Assembly (NCBI GenBank): GCA_021815365.1
Contig: JAKAGZ010000018.1
Coordinates: forward strand, 1-46,955
Length of the DNA stretch: 46,955 nucleotides
Reading direction: 5' to 3'
Source: Bacteroidota bacterium
GTDB taxonomy: Bacteria > Bacteroidota > Ignavibacteria > Ignavibacteriales > Ignavibacteriaceae
In this document: positions 18,126 through 27,563 of the stretch, piece by piece
How the letters are laid out: each line of letters begins with the position of its first letter
Numbering within the stretch: the first letter of the stretch is position 1
Program-made: the position numbers and the translations under genes
Notes under the pieces: generated by a model
What the model was told of the DNA's origin: nothing
Database searches by the model: none
What the model saw: only the letters and a program-made list of their open reading frames with translations

Positions 18126-18740
18126 TTAAGGTTCGATTCCGAAAATCAAAAGGGGAACTGGAGGATTATTTCGTCCGTGTCTTAATATGTTATATACTTC
18201 GCCTTCATAATAAGCCACTCCGCTACTCATTTGAGATTGCATTTTCTTAGTCGGTAGAACTTCAATTCCCAAGTTTATTACACCCCCTGAGTAAAAAAGC
18301 AAATGTTTTACAAACAAATCAAAAGCTACGAAAGCATATTTTCCAAACTGAATTTCAATGGCTATTTGATCTTTTACGAAGTCGGTCTGTTTGTAAGAGG
18401 AAATCGGTTCTTTAACTCCATTTGCCATCAAAAATTCTTTTTGCTTTTCGTATGGTAAAGTAATTAGTCTCGGAAGCAGTTTTTGATTTGTGGTTACGTA
18501 ATACTGATATCTTGTTTCATGCCAATCAAGCTTATTGAAACTATTGTTAAAAGCTTTATTCAGTTCAACAGGACTATAGAGTATTTTGCCTGTCATAGTT
18601 TTTTCCTTGCTTTCCTTGGTCAAAAACTTTGAGGCATCAATATTATCGATCACATTTACAATTTCCTTATATAATTTTTTATGGTGAACTATTAAGTATT
18701 CTTCTCCATTCAGGTGCGAATATTTTTGTGCTATTTTCAT
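18126..18740 (-). CDS. Type II restriction endonuclease, BglII/BstYI family
   Basis: A 204-residue endonuclease. The core DFVKDQIAIEIQF holds Asp120, Glu129 and Gln131 with the same spacing as the metal-binding residues of BglII (Asp84, Glu93, Gln95 in DFGKRDTLVEVQF). The N-terminal YKEIVNVIDNIDASK and the closing PVPLLIFGI are also like this family. Members cut GATC-centred sites such as AGATCT or RGATCY, so a related target is likely but not shown. It starts five bases after the stop of the methyltransferase gene, so the protective enzyme is translated first. It converges with the toxin remnant, making a small accessory island. Confidence 0.8.
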   Translation of the reverse strand: MKIAQKYSHLNGEEYLIVHHKKLYKEIVNVIDNIDASKFLTKESKEKTMTGKILYSPVELNKAFNNSFNKLDWHETRYQYYVTTNQKLLPRLITLPYEKQKEFLMANGVKEPISSYKQTDFVKDQIAIEIQFGKYAFVAFDLFVKHLLFYSGGVINLGIEVLPTKKMQSQMSSGVAYYEGEVYNILRHGRNNPPVPLLIFGIEP

Positions 18741-18745
18741 TAATT

Positions 18746-19705
18746 TTAGTTTACTTCGTTTCTGTCAACAAATTCAAACAGCATCCATTCTTTAGGAATT
18801 TGTGCAACCTTGTCATTCACTGACGGTTTATGAATTGGCTTATTCATTGGTCTGATTTTTAATTTCCCTTCTTTGAGGTCTGCAATTCTTTTGTTTGCGA
18901 TTCTGCAATATTCTTTTTCTTTTTCAATTCCAATCGCATTTCGGTGGTTCTTTATTGCACCAATTATTGTCGAACCAACCCCTGCGAATGGATCAAGCAC
19001 CCAACTATTTTCCTCTGTCAACGCTAAAACACAGCGTTCAACAAGTTCAATTGGAAATTGACAGGGGTGCTCAGTTTTTTCGGGATGATTTGATTTTACA
19101 TTTGGAATATTCCACATAGCTTTTTCCCAGTCCTGTTCGATTATTTCCCAAATATCACTTGGATTTTTACCTAAGGGATTTCCAGATAGTTGTCCTTTTT
19201 TCGGACCTTTAAAATGTCTTTTACCAGGATATTTAGCAGGAATACGAACCTTATCAAGATTAAAAATATAATCGTCTGTTTTACTGAACCACAAAATAGT
19301 TTCATAGCGCCCGCTAAACCGATTACTTGCATGTAATCCATGTCCAAAATGCCAAACAATTCTGTTTCTAAGTTTCAGGCCGTGTTTCTTGAAAATTTGA
19401 TAATAAAAAATGTCCAGGGGAAAAACTTCTCCTTTGTCAACGTAGTTACCTACTTGCCAACATAAATTACCTCTTTTAGAAAGAGTCCTCACGAGTTCTG
19501 ATATTATTTCTTCCTGTGTTTCAAGATATTTTTCTATGCTTGTTTTAGTCTCATAGGACTTGCCAACATTGTAAGGCGGTGAAGTAAGAATTAAATCAAA
19601 CTTACAATCTTCAATTTTTTTTAAAACTGTCAAGCAGTCGCCAATTTTTATTACATATTCGGTGTCAGGATTTATATAATCAAATAATGGCTCTTTTACT
19701 TTCAT
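18746..19705 (-). CDS. Site-specific DNA methyltransferase of the adjacent type II system
   Basis: Beta-class amino-methyltransferase of 319 residues: the catalytic motif TSPPYN comes first (residues 41-46) and the AdoMet motif DPFAGVGST comes near the C-terminus (238-246), the order that defines the class. SPPY is more often found in N4-cytosine enzymes than in N6-adenine ones, which fits the N4-cytosine methylation known for the BglII system; this is an inference. The ATG at 19705 is preferred to an in-frame TTG nine codons upstream. It forms an operon with the restriction endonuclease downstream and has its own promoter. Confidence 0.88.
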   Translation of the reverse strand: MKVKEPLFDYINPDTEYVIKIGDCLTVLKKIEDCKFDLILTSPPYNVGKSYETKTSIEKYLETQEEIISELVRTLSKRGNLCWQVGNYVDKGEVFPLDIFYYQIFKKHGLKLRNRIVWHFGHGLHASNRFSGRYETILWFSKTDDYIFNLDKVRIPAKYPGKRHFKGPKKGQLSGNPLGKNPSDIWEIIEQDWEKAMWNIPNVKSNHPEKTEHPCQFPIELVERCVLALTEENSWVLDPFAGVGSTIIGAIKNHRNAIGIEKEKEYCRIANKRIADLKEGKLKIRPMNKPIHKPSVNDKVAQIPKEWMLFEFVDRNEVN

Positions 19706-19757
19706 TTTGTTGTTATAAATTATAATGAACAAACTCTATAATTTTATTTACCTTGCT

Positions 19758-19788
19758 AAAATATACATTACAATAAATCATTTTACAA
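19758..19788 (-). promoter_or_regulatory. Predicted promoter of the methyltransferase-endonuclease pair
   Basis: On the minus strand TTG (19788-19786) and TATATTTT (19765-19758) are separated by 20 bases, the Bacteroidota -33/-7 layout. It lies about 50 bases before the methyltransferase ATG and past the stop of the M1 peptidase gene. No C-protein gene or box is seen. Confidence 0.45.
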
Positions 19789-19803
19789 AAAAAATTCCGT
19801 GGC

Positions 19804-21795
19804 TCACTTCACCAGAACCATCTTCCTCGTCTGATGAAAATCATCTGTGGTGAGCGTATAAAAATAAACGCCGCTCGCGTATTTACTACCGTCGAACCGG
19901 ACTGAGTAACTGCCAAGTAACTGGTCTTCATTCACAAGCGTTGTGGCCTCCTTTCCCGCAGCATCGGTTATAACCAGTTTCACAAAAGTTCTCTTCGGCA
20001 GATGATAACGTATCACTGTAAATGGATTGAACGGGTTCGGGTAATTCTGGTCGAGTGTGTATTCAGTTGGAATTATTTCTTTCGGGATTTCAGTCTGCAC
20101 AGCTTCTTTCATAATAAAATTATTCGGGTCGAACACAAGGTCAACAGGGCGCCCTTTCACAACAAAAGTAAATGACTGGTTTTTCTGATTATTAAAAACC
20201 GTCAGCAGAGTATCGCCGGCATCCGTGCTGACTTTCAGTTGTATCGGCATTATAAAAAAATCTGGGTTCAAACGGGAAGCCTGCTCAACATCAAAACTTA
20301 TCTGATACATTCCGCCGCCTATGTGAGTGTAATTCCATTTAAACTTATACGAAGGATAACCCACTCCGTAAATCCATTCATTAAAAAAATAACGGAGATC
20401 AAGCCCGGAAACATTTTCTGCAACAGATTCAAAATCAGAAGTTGAAGCAACTCCATAAGCAAACCTCGGATCGTTGTTATAAGTGCGAAGAATTTTGAAA
20501 AAAGTTGAGTCACCAACAATTCCTCTCAGCATATGAAGCACGACTCCGCCTTTGGCATAGCTTGTTGAATAATTAAAGATCCTGCCGACCGAGCTGATAT
20601 CATCCACATACACCGATCTTCTTTTATCAACTTCTGCAGTTTTCATTAAACTTGTTATGTAGGAATCATACGCCTGTTTTCCGTACTCATTTTCGTAATA
20701 AATACTTTCAGAGTAAGTAGCGAAGCCTTCGTTAAGCCAGATGTCATTCCAGGTTTTGCAGGTTATTTTATCTCCGAACCACTGGTGCGCAAGCTCGTGA
20801 GCGATCAAAGTTTCATAGTAAGCGCCCACCGAAGTTATCGTCTGATGTTCCATTCCGCCTGACCAGCCGAACTGTGCGTGACCGTATTTTTCTTTCAGGA
20901 AGGGATATGGTCCGTAAACTTTTGAATATATACCGATCATATTTGCAGTTTTATTAAGCACGTTTTTTGTCGCATCGTTAAAATCTTTCCGCCAGATGTA
21001 GTTCGAAATAAGCATTGAATCTGTCGGGCTGTATTTGAAATAAGTATTGTAAACTGAGTAATTAGCAATCGCCATTGAAATAAGATACTGCGCAATCGGG
21101 TAACTGTTTTTCCATCTGAACGTGTGTGTACCATTGCCGTTATTGATTATCTGCTGCAGCACTCCGTTGGAAACTGCCGTTAAACTATCATCAACAGTGA
21201 TCCACACATCGGAGGAATCGGCTTTATCTGCAGGAGTATCTTTACAGGGCCACCAATCGCTGGCGCCGTAAGGCTCGCTCAAGGTGTAAATTGCTGGTCC
21301 GCCGGAGCCGTCATCGCCGAATGTAAAACTTCCGAATCCGCTTGAACCGGGAGTTCCCTGGTAATAAATATTGATCGAAAATTGTTGACCGGCATTGTAA
21401 ATAGTGTTGAGTGTAATCACAAGTTTAGCAGACGCAGTGGGCTGAGAAAAATTTAATTTTAATGAGCCAATCTTAACAGAATCAACCTTCATAGTATTCT
21501 GCAGATCGAGGAACAATTTATCTAAAGCCGGCACCGTGCTTTTTGCTGAAACAGTAACGACACCTTTCAGATACTTCGGCTGGTTGGTCAATGAAAGATC
21601 CAGCTTATAATATGTTATATCAATTGTTGAATCCCCGGGATACTGGACATCGAGAATTTTATTCAGCCTTTCATACTGAAGTTTTTCCGATTTAACAATT
21701 TCCTTTTCGGACTTTGTCCTGTCCGGGAAAGTCTGAGAGTAAAGAGAACAACTCACTGATAAAAAAAAGCTGAGCAGGCAGAAAAGTTTTTTCAT
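19804..21795 (-). CDS. Secreted M1-family aminopeptidase with type IX sorting domain
   Basis: Zinc aminopeptidase of 663 residues. A signal peptide (about 1-20) is followed by the M1 N-terminal beta domain, the exopeptidase motif GGMEH near 312, the zinc site HELAHQWFGD near 333 and NEGFATYSE with the third ligand. After a connecting domain, the last about 85 residues start at YTLDQNYPNPFNP and end GVYFYTLTTDDFHQTRKMVLVK-like, the C-terminal sorting domain of type IX secretion. So the enzyme should be exported across the outer membrane to the cell surface. It starts 12 bases after the AddB-like gene and is last in that operon. Confidence 0.93.
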   Translation of the reverse strand: MKKLFCLLSFFLSVSCSLYSQTFPDRTKSEKEIVKSEKLQYERLNKILDVQYPGDSTIDITYYKLDLSLTNQPKYLKGVVTVSAKSTVPALDKLFLDLQNTMKVDSVKIGSLKLNFSQPTASAKLVITLNTIYNAGQQFSINIYYQGTPGSSGFGSFTFGDDGSGGPAIYTLSEPYGASDWWPCKDTPADKADSSDVWITVDDSLTAVSNGVLQQIINNGNGTHTFRWKNSYPIAQYLISMAIANYSVYNTYFKYSPTDSMLISNYIWRKDFNDATKNVLNKTANMIGIYSKVYGPYPFLKEKYGHAQFGWSGGMEHQTITSVGAYYETLIAHELAHQWFGDKITCKTWNDIWLNEGFATYSESIYYENEYGKQAYDSYITSLMKTAEVDKRRSVYVDDISSVGRIFNYSTSYAKGGVVLHMLRGIVGDSTFFKILRTYNNDPRFAYGVASTSDFESVAENVSGLDLRYFFNEWIYGVGYPSYKFKWNYTHIGGGMYQISFDVEQASRLNPDFFIMPIQLKVSTDAGDTLLTVFNNQKNQSFTFVVKGRPVDLVFDPNNFIMKEAVQTEIPKEIIPTEYTLDQNYPNPFNPFTVIRYHLPKRTFVKLVITDAAGKEATTLVNEDQLLGSYSVRFDGSKYASGVYFYTLTTDDFHQTRKMVLVK

Positions 21796-21807
21796 AAAAA
21801 TTATTCC

Positions 21808-24800
21808 CTAATTCACTTCCTGGATTCTGCAGATTGACCTGAAGCCGCAATTATTACAAACTTTATTATCACGGTCCTTTAATTTAGTAAGATTAAATTT
21901 CCCGCTCACTATCGCCTGTACATATTTCCTGATTGAATCTATACAAATATCAATCAGCATATTATTCGCAAAAATATATTCTTCTTCAGAGGTATTCCTT
22001 TTCTTAGAATCAGAATTTTTTATTTTTTTTCTGCCGAAGTCAGAGTCGGAAAATTTAAGAGAATAAATTTCAGCCGAAGCCGGATCAAAATCTACAGAGA
22101 GCTGCGCCTTTATCAACTGCTTTGCTGCGAACATATAAAGGGGTAGCTGCAATGAAATTCCGTCAAGAAGGTCTTTTGCCACGGGCATTTTCCCCCCTGA
22201 TTTATAGTCAATCACCCTGAACAGATTTTTTGCGGAGTCAATATCTATGCGGTCTATTTTCCCCCTTATATTAATTTTGTTCACTGAGAAATCAGACAGG
22301 GGAGAGTGCTTCCCGCTTCTGCCAGTAAATTGTCCGCCAGAATTGGTCACTATGTGAAAAGTTTCTTCAAAATACTGCGGCGTAAAACCATCACGATTTT
22401 CTTTTTCAGCAGTCAAAAACATAAACAGGATAGAATTTTTTTTATCGCCGTTTATTCCCAGGATTTTCTCTTTCTCAAAGAAAGAAACGGGGGAGTGAAA
22501 ATTTACCTTCTCAATTTTCTCTTCAGCTATCTTAAAAATTAAATCAATTGCAAAATTAAATTCTGCAGTTGAACAGCCTGCCAGAATTATTTTCTTTTTG
22601 CTAAGCTCAGAATAAAATTCATATAATATAGAATGAAGAAGAGTACCCATTTCGAGAGCTTCAATTTCTTCGGTCGGTTCTTCAACAGGCTTTAATTTCA
22701 GAACCCGTTCTGCAAAATATTTATAAGGGCATTTGGCATAGGTTTCCAATTGTGAAATTGAATAATGCTTCTCATTGTAATCTTGTAATTTTTCTTTAGC
22801 CTCTTCGGTAAGATCATTAAATATGCTGCCGGTAAACTGCGAATCACCAAAGGGATCGTTGATCCTTTTATCGTTAACTTCTATCGCTTCTTTTATTGGT
22901 TCAAGCTCTAAATTATAATTTCTGATCGTGTCAATCTTTTTAACATTCTCCACACCATTTTTGCCGATGAACTTCAGCACCTCCTCTTTTGAAAATAATC
23001 CGGCAGTCGCGGTATCAAAATCTTTTTCTGTTTTTTCAGAAACAGAAAAGAGATTCGTGAACTCTGTCAGGAAATTTGATTCGACAAATTCCTTTTTCTC
23101 TTCGTGTAAGGGCATAGTGAGATACAAGCCCTTATTCCAGGCAGAAAGCGACTGGTAAAAATGATAGCGCTCTTCAGCCTGATGCTTTTGCTCGTCTTTA
23201 ACGTAGGAAGGAGAAAAGAAAATTTCGGGAGTATATCTTGTCGGGAAATCACCGTCGCACAATCCTGAAATAAAAAGATAATCGAATTCCAGTCCCCGTA
23301 TTTCGCTAAGGTTTGTTACCTGAACTCCATAGCCCTGTCTTTCTTTAATATTATATCTTGTAGAGTTAACAGCAGTCCTGATATGATTCAGAAAAAATTT
23401 CAGAGAAAATTTTTCATCTTCCTTATACTCGAGACTGAACAGTTCCATTAATTCAGTAACTGTTTCTATCAAAGTAGTTATTGCTTTTACATTCTCTTCA
23501 ACCCTGTCTCCGCCCTGCGTAACAGATTTAACAGGAATACCCAGCTTGAAAATTAACTCAGTAAAATTTTTCAGGAACTCTTTCGGTGACATCTTTTTAT
23601 CGAACGGATGGAGAAACTCATTTATAGTTTCAATATCTTCAAGAGCTTTTTTGTATTCGTTTTTACTCCCTGCAGCAATTGAACTAAACTCTTCATTGTC
23701 TTCCTCAGACTTCTGCATCAGAGCATCCTGAATTGAATCCACCCAATTCTTATAACCCGATATGATCTTCAATTCAACAGACACCCGGATCAGGTTTGAC
23801 TTGCGAACTCCTATAGCATCAAGATAACCGCCTGATAATGCCCGCAGGATATTCTTGTAATAAAAATCATTCTCAAGGACCTCTAACAAATTTATTATTG
23901 CTATTACCGGCGGCGAAGCATTAAGCGAATACCTGTCTGTAAGATTAAAAGGAATCCCGTAAACTGAAAATATATCCCTGGCAGCAGGAGAATATTTTTG
24001 TATCAGGTTAAAAGCAACACAAATTTTATCAGGTTCGGCTTTCCCTTGAGTGAGCAGGCATTTTATTTCCTTGGCTATTAATTCTATTTCTTTTTCACGA
24101 TTCTGTGCTGTGAACTTTATGATCTTGTTTTTGAAGTCCCCTATCTTTTCATCTGTTTTAGCCTTAAATAATTTTTCTCTTACTGCTGCCCTGAATTTAT
24201 TTTGAAGTGCTGGGGAAGAATCTGTTACTTGTCTGAAACCTTTGCCTTCCAACTTATAATAACATTTATCAAGATGCGAGAACATTAAAGGGTTATAAAA
24301 ATAATAGTCAAACGAAAGAAACAGCTCAAGATTCTGCAGCCCGGAAGCTGTGTTAAGTATTTCAATTTCGGGAGAAGTAAATTCATCAAACCCATTGACA
24401 ATCATTAATTTTACATCCGGGAAAAAAGCCCTGAATCTTTTTTCAAATTCTGCTTTATCAAATTGATTAAGCAAATGATAAACATCGCCGATCTCTTTTA
24501 CAGATATCTGGTCACATTTTGCCTGGTATTTTTCGTAGATGCCTGCTATATCTTCAGCCTTAAGTTTTTCGGAACCCTCGAGCTGCTCGGATTCTTTTCT
24601 TAAAACGTCAGGAGTTATGCCGTGCTTTTTATATTCTGAAATAACATTCTTAATTCTTTCAAGTGTACCCGAAGGAATTCTGTCCTTATAATTAGAAAAA
24701 TATTTGGGTTTGATTTCCTGGAAGCTCTGGTTCAAAAGCACAGTCGAAGCAGCATCGCTGAGAATTGTCCCTTTAATTTCAGGGTCATTAAAGAAAAGCT

Positions 24801-25005
24801 TTGCAGCAAATGTGCCTATTGTTTCAAGATTTATTTTGCCTGTTGATTTTGCCGGTGATGAGTTAATGATCTTTTTTTTCATGTCCCTGATCTTCCTGTT
24901 AGTCGGGACTAAGATCAAAATTTCGTTTAACCTCCCAGACTGGATTTTCTGGTCAATCTCAAAATCAATATCAAGCTCTTTTCTTTCACTCTTTGTGAGT
25001 ATCAT
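21808..25005 (-). CDS. AddB/RexB-like PD-(D/E)XK nuclease (inactive helicase fold)
   Basis: Protein of 1065 residues resembling the B subunit of AddAB recombinational repair nucleases. A degenerate UvrD-like helicase part (ILVPTNRKIRDMKKK near the start, EIRGLEFDYLFISGLCDGDFP later) lacks a Walker A motif. The C-terminal nuclease contains LETYAKCPYKYF near 757, GKIDRID, VIDYKSG, and the Cys cluster CNNCGFRSIC near 1048-1057, so the four Cys for an iron-sulfur cluster are present. The partner helicase AddA is not in this window. It overlaps the upstream CYTH gene by four bases (ATGA) and precedes the M1 peptidase. Confidence 0.82.
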   Translation of the reverse strand: MILTKSERKELDIDFEIDQKIQSGRLNEILILVPTNRKIRDMKKKIINSSPAKSTGKINLETIGTFAAKLFFNDPEIKGTILSDAASTVLLNQSFQEIKPKYFSNYKDRIPSGTLERIKNVISEYKKHGITPDVLRKESEQLEGSEKLKAEDIAGIYEKYQAKCDQISVKEIGDVYHLLNQFDKAEFEKRFRAFFPDVKLMIVNGFDEFTSPEIEILNTASGLQNLELFLSFDYYFYNPLMFSHLDKCYYKLEGKGFRQVTDSSPALQNKFRAAVREKLFKAKTDEKIGDFKNKIIKFTAQNREKEIELIAKEIKCLLTQGKAEPDKICVAFNLIQKYSPAARDIFSVYGIPFNLTDRYSLNASPPVIAIINLLEVLENDFYYKNILRALSGGYLDAIGVRKSNLIRVSVELKIISGYKNWVDSIQDALMQKSEEDNEEFSSIAAGSKNEYKKALEDIETINEFLHPFDKKMSPKEFLKNFTELIFKLGIPVKSVTQGGDRVEENVKAITTLIETVTELMELFSLEYKEDEKFSLKFFLNHIRTAVNSTRYNIKERQGYGVQVTNLSEIRGLEFDYLFISGLCDGDFPTRYTPEIFFSPSYVKDEQKHQAEERYHFYQSLSAWNKGLYLTMPLHEEKKEFVESNFLTEFTNLFSVSEKTEKDFDTATAGLFSKEEVLKFIGKNGVENVKKIDTIRNYNLELEPIKEAIEVNDKRINDPFGDSQFTGSIFNDLTEEAKEKLQDYNEKHYSISQLETYAKCPYKYFAERVLKLKPVEEPTEEIEALEMGTLLHSILYEFYSELSKKKIILAGCSTAEFNFAIDLIFKIAEEKIEKVNFHSPVSFFEKEKILGINGDKKNSILFMFLTAEKENRDGFTPQYFEETFHIVTNSGGQFTGRSGKHSPLSDFSVNKINIRGKIDRIDIDSAKNLFRVIDYKSGGKMPVAKDLLDGISLQLPLYMFAAKQLIKAQLSVDFDPASAEIYSLKFSDSDFGRKKIKNSDSKKRNTSEEEYIFANNMLIDICIDSIRKYVQAIVSGKFNLTKLKDRDNKVCNNCGFRSICRIQEVN

Positions 25006-25508
25006 TTTTGTTTTTCCAGCATTAAATCCCTGTTAGATTTTTTAACCTGATTTTTAAGATCGAGCTGAAGCAGGGAGACAATTTTATCGAACCGTTTTTT
25101 AGCATTTTGCTGTCCGCGCAAAACTAAAGTTTCGAGTTCAAGATAATTTCCCAATCCTTTTATCTTATCAAGATGGATCCTTGTGTTATCATACATGTAA
25201 AGCGATCTTTTTTTATATACCACAGTTTCAATTTCGAAAAGCTCTGCAAGAAATTTCTCAGCATTCCCTTCTCTGAACTTCAGCAGGCTATAATCCGACC
25301 ACCGGTCTTTTGAATTCTCATTTCTTTTATACTTGATCAGACTCTCTGCACCATTTTCAATCCTTAATTTCAGAAGCCCCTTTTTGTTTTTGTAATAAAC
25401 ATCTTTCTGATTTAAGCTGGCAGTAAATTCAGCACCGATCTGGTTTAATTTTTTTTTAACCCCATCAAAAGATTTAAATTTTATTTTTAGTTCAAGATTT
25501 CTTGGCAT
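25002..25508 (-). CDS. CYTH-domain protein (class IV adenylate cyclase/triphosphatase-like)
   Basis: A 168-residue single-domain protein of the CYTH (triphosphate tunnel) superfamily. The N-terminal motif reads NLELKIKF, near the family ExExK, and the C-terminal HLDKIKGLGNYLELETLV matches the conserved acidic strand; LLKLRIENG and LIKYKR supply the basic tunnel residues. Members hydrolyse triphosphates, polyphosphate or thiamine triphosphate, or make cAMP; which applies here cannot be told. It lies three bases after the TPMT-like methyltransferase and overlaps the AddB-like gene. Confidence 0.82.
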   Translation of the reverse strand: MPRNLELKIKFKSFDGVKKKLNQIGAEFTASLNQKDVYYKNKKGLLKLRIENGAESLIKYKRNENSKDRWSDYSLLKFREGNAEKFLAELFEIETVVYKKRSLYMYDNTRIHLDKIKGLGNYLELETLVLRGQQNAKKRFDKIVSLLQLDLKNQVKKSNRDLMLEKQK

Positions 25509-25511
25509 ATC

Positions 25512-26117
25512 TTATTTAGTATAAAGCTGTATAACTTCTCTGCCCTTTCTTGGTTTTATCGAGTTTACATCTTTTGTGAAATAACTGAGCTTTAAATATT
25601 TTGAAAATACACTGATGCATTCCAGCGGATCCACTCCAAATGGCGGACCTCCTTCTCTTTTTTCAACCGGGAAAAGGATAGTAAGAAATACCCCTCCCTT
25701 CTTCAGTAAAGAAGAAATTTTCTTAGCAAAGTCATCGTGTCTTTCAGGATTGATCGCACAATAAGTTGTGTATTCATAAATCGAATCAAAATAATTTTCA
25801 AACTCCGCGCCGAGATTAAAAATATCTTCCTGGATAAAATTAATATTCGCCGATACTTTTCCTGCGAGAGTCTTTGCAAAATTTATGGCTTCGGAAGAAA
25901 AATCAACCGCTGTTACTTCGTACCCTGATTCAGCAGCAGCCAAGGCATCATAACCTTTTCCGCAGCCAGGAATCAGTAATTTACCTTTGTTCAATATTTT
26001 ATTCCCCTTTAATATTTCTACAAAAACCGGGTTAGCACTTTTCAGATCCCAACCCGACTCATTATTTTTATACAGGTTGTCCCAAAAATAAGCCTTGTCA
26101 ACATCATTTACCGGCAT
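25512..26117 (-). CDS. TPMT-like SAM-dependent methyltransferase
   Basis: A 201-residue class I methyltransferase. The opening FWDNLYKNNESGWDL and the later REGGPPFGVDPLE are signatures of the thiopurine/halide methyltransferase family; the AdoMet motif is LLIPGCGKGYDALAAA. Such enzymes methylate small anions (halides, thiols, thiocyanate, metalloids), so a detoxification role is reasonable but the substrate is unknown. It is the first gene of a four-gene minus-strand operon and diverges from the outer-membrane gene at 26191. Confidence 0.85.
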   Translation of the reverse strand: MPVNDVDKAYFWDNLYKNNESGWDLKSANPVFVEILKGNKILNKGKLLIPGCGKGYDALAAAESGYEVTAVDFSSEAINFAKTLAGKVSANINFIQEDIFNLGAEFENYFDSIYEYTTYCAINPERHDDFAKKISSLLKKGGVFLTILFPVEKREGGPPFGVDPLECISVFSKYLKLSYFTKDVNSIKPRKGREVIQLYTK

Positions 26118-26190
26118 TTGATATTTCTTTTTTTATATGTTGAAATTGTTCTATGGTTCATTATTTTTATAACAAAGATTTTGGACTTAT

Positions 26191-26838
26191 ATGAAACCAC
26201 TATCACTGCTGGCAATATTACTAATTAGCTTTATCAATGTAAATGCACAAGGCATCGGAAAGCTGGCGCCTATAAAACCGCCGGAAAAATTTCCGCCCAA
26301 TGCTTTAGGCGGCGAACTGGTTTTCAGCGAAGGCGGAATTGGTGCAGGAGCTTTTTATAAGCATTCCATTTCAATGGAACTTACGCTGACCTCTACTTTT
26401 TCGATTACCGAAGCCAAAGACGATAATGAATTCACTTATATAGACCCTTATACACTCCAAACATTCACAGTAGGAAAAGTCAACAGGGTTTTCCTGATAC
26501 CTTTTACGATCGGACTGCAATACAGAATGTTCACAGAAGAACTCAGCGATAACCTGAGACCCTTCGTTGATTTCGGCTTAGGCCCGTCATTTGTAATTAC
26601 GACACCTTACGATCAGGATTTTCTGAAAGGTTTCGGGAAAGCACATAATAATTTTGCCGCCGGCGGCTACGTCGGTTTTGGAGCTAACTTCGGAACTGAT
26701 AAATCAAGCCTTGTCGGCTTAAACGTTCGTTATTATTATGTACGCTTGTTCAACGGCGGAGTTGAGAGCCTTAGAAACAGACCCCGAAATAATTTTGGCG
26801 GAATATTCATCACCCTCAGCCTCGGGTTTATGTATTGA
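26191..26838 (+). CDS. Small outer-membrane beta-barrel protein
   Basis: A 215-residue protein with a signal peptide (MKPLSLLAILLISFINVNAQ) and a mature part of repeated amphipathic strands with many Gly and aromatic residues, ending TLSLGFMY. This is the profile of an eight-to-ten-strand OmpA/OmpW-like barrel, though I cannot place it in a named family. Its stop codon overlaps the start of the following DUF2461 gene. Confidence 0.65.
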   Translation: MKPLSLLAILLISFINVNAQGIGKLAPIKPPEKFPPNALGGELVFSEGGIGAGAFYKHSISMELTLTSTFSITEAKDDNEFTYIDPYTLQTFTVGKVNRVFLIPFTIGLQYRMFTEELSDNLRPFVDFGLGPSFVITTPYDQDFLKGFGKAHNNFAAGGYVGFGANFGTDKSSLVGLNVRYYYVRLFNGGVESLRNRPRNNFGGIFITLSLGFMY

Positions 26839-27563
26839 GCAATTCGGGAAAAAAATTTCAGGGATTTGATCCGGGAATTTTTAAATTCTTCATCCATCTT
26901 GAAAAGAATAACACAGCAGAATGGTTTTCGAAAAACAGGGAGAGATACCAGCAAGTTGTTGTTAAACCTGCACGCGAATATGTAGAAGCCATCGGCGAAT
27001 TTTTTAATCACCTTAACCCAGCCATTAGAACGGAACCAAAATTTAATAAAACATTAATGCGTATAAACAAAGATATGCGTTTCGCAAAAGGCGCGCCTTA
27101 CAGAACTTATTTCCTGATTCACTTCGGAAGATTCAAGATGGACAGCGAATTTTTTGTTTACTTCGATAAATATGGAATTGAATATGGAATGTTCCTTAAT
27201 AATTCCGGCGGTGATGGTCTTTATTTAAATAATAACCTTTCCAAATACAGAAAAGAAATCATCCAAACCTTTAACAGATATGAATTGAACAATAGATTTG
27301 ATCTCTGCACTTTCGACAGCGAAGCAGACATAGTTCAAAAGAAGGTGAACCTTAACAAACATTTCACAAAATTTTCTGAGTTGAAATATATTCTTTTACA
27401 AAAGAACTATGACAGAAGAAAGAAATCAGTTTTGTCTGCTGATTTTTTAACCGAATCAATAAAAACTTTTTCCAAGCTTTACCCGGTTTATTGTTTTGCT
27501 ATTTCGCGCGACCCAATGAAATTACTCCAGGATTTTGATGAAAGACTTGGTGTTGCTAACTGA
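26835..27563 (+). CDS. DUF2461 domain protein
   Basis: Protein of 242 residues matching DUF2461 through FFIHLEKNNTAEWFSKNRERY near the N-terminus and RINKDMRFAKGAPYRTYF in the middle. The family occurs across bacteria and fungi and has no established activity. The start is TTG, overlapping the upstream stop (TTGA), which gives the expected N-terminus and implies translational coupling. Its stop abuts the stop of the convergent redoxin gene with no bases between. Confidence 0.85.
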   Translation: MSNSGKKFQGFDPGIFKFFIHLEKNNTAEWFSKNRERYQQVVVKPAREYVEAIGEFFNHLNPAIRTEPKFNKTLMRINKDMRFAKGAPYRTYFLIHFGRFKMDSEFFVYFDKYGIEYGMFLNNSGGDGLYLNNNLSKYRKEIIQTFNRYELNNRFDLCTFDSEADIVQKKVNLNKHFTKFSELKYILLQKNYDRRKKSVLSADFLTESIKTFSKLYPVYCFAISRDPMKLLQDFDERLGVAN

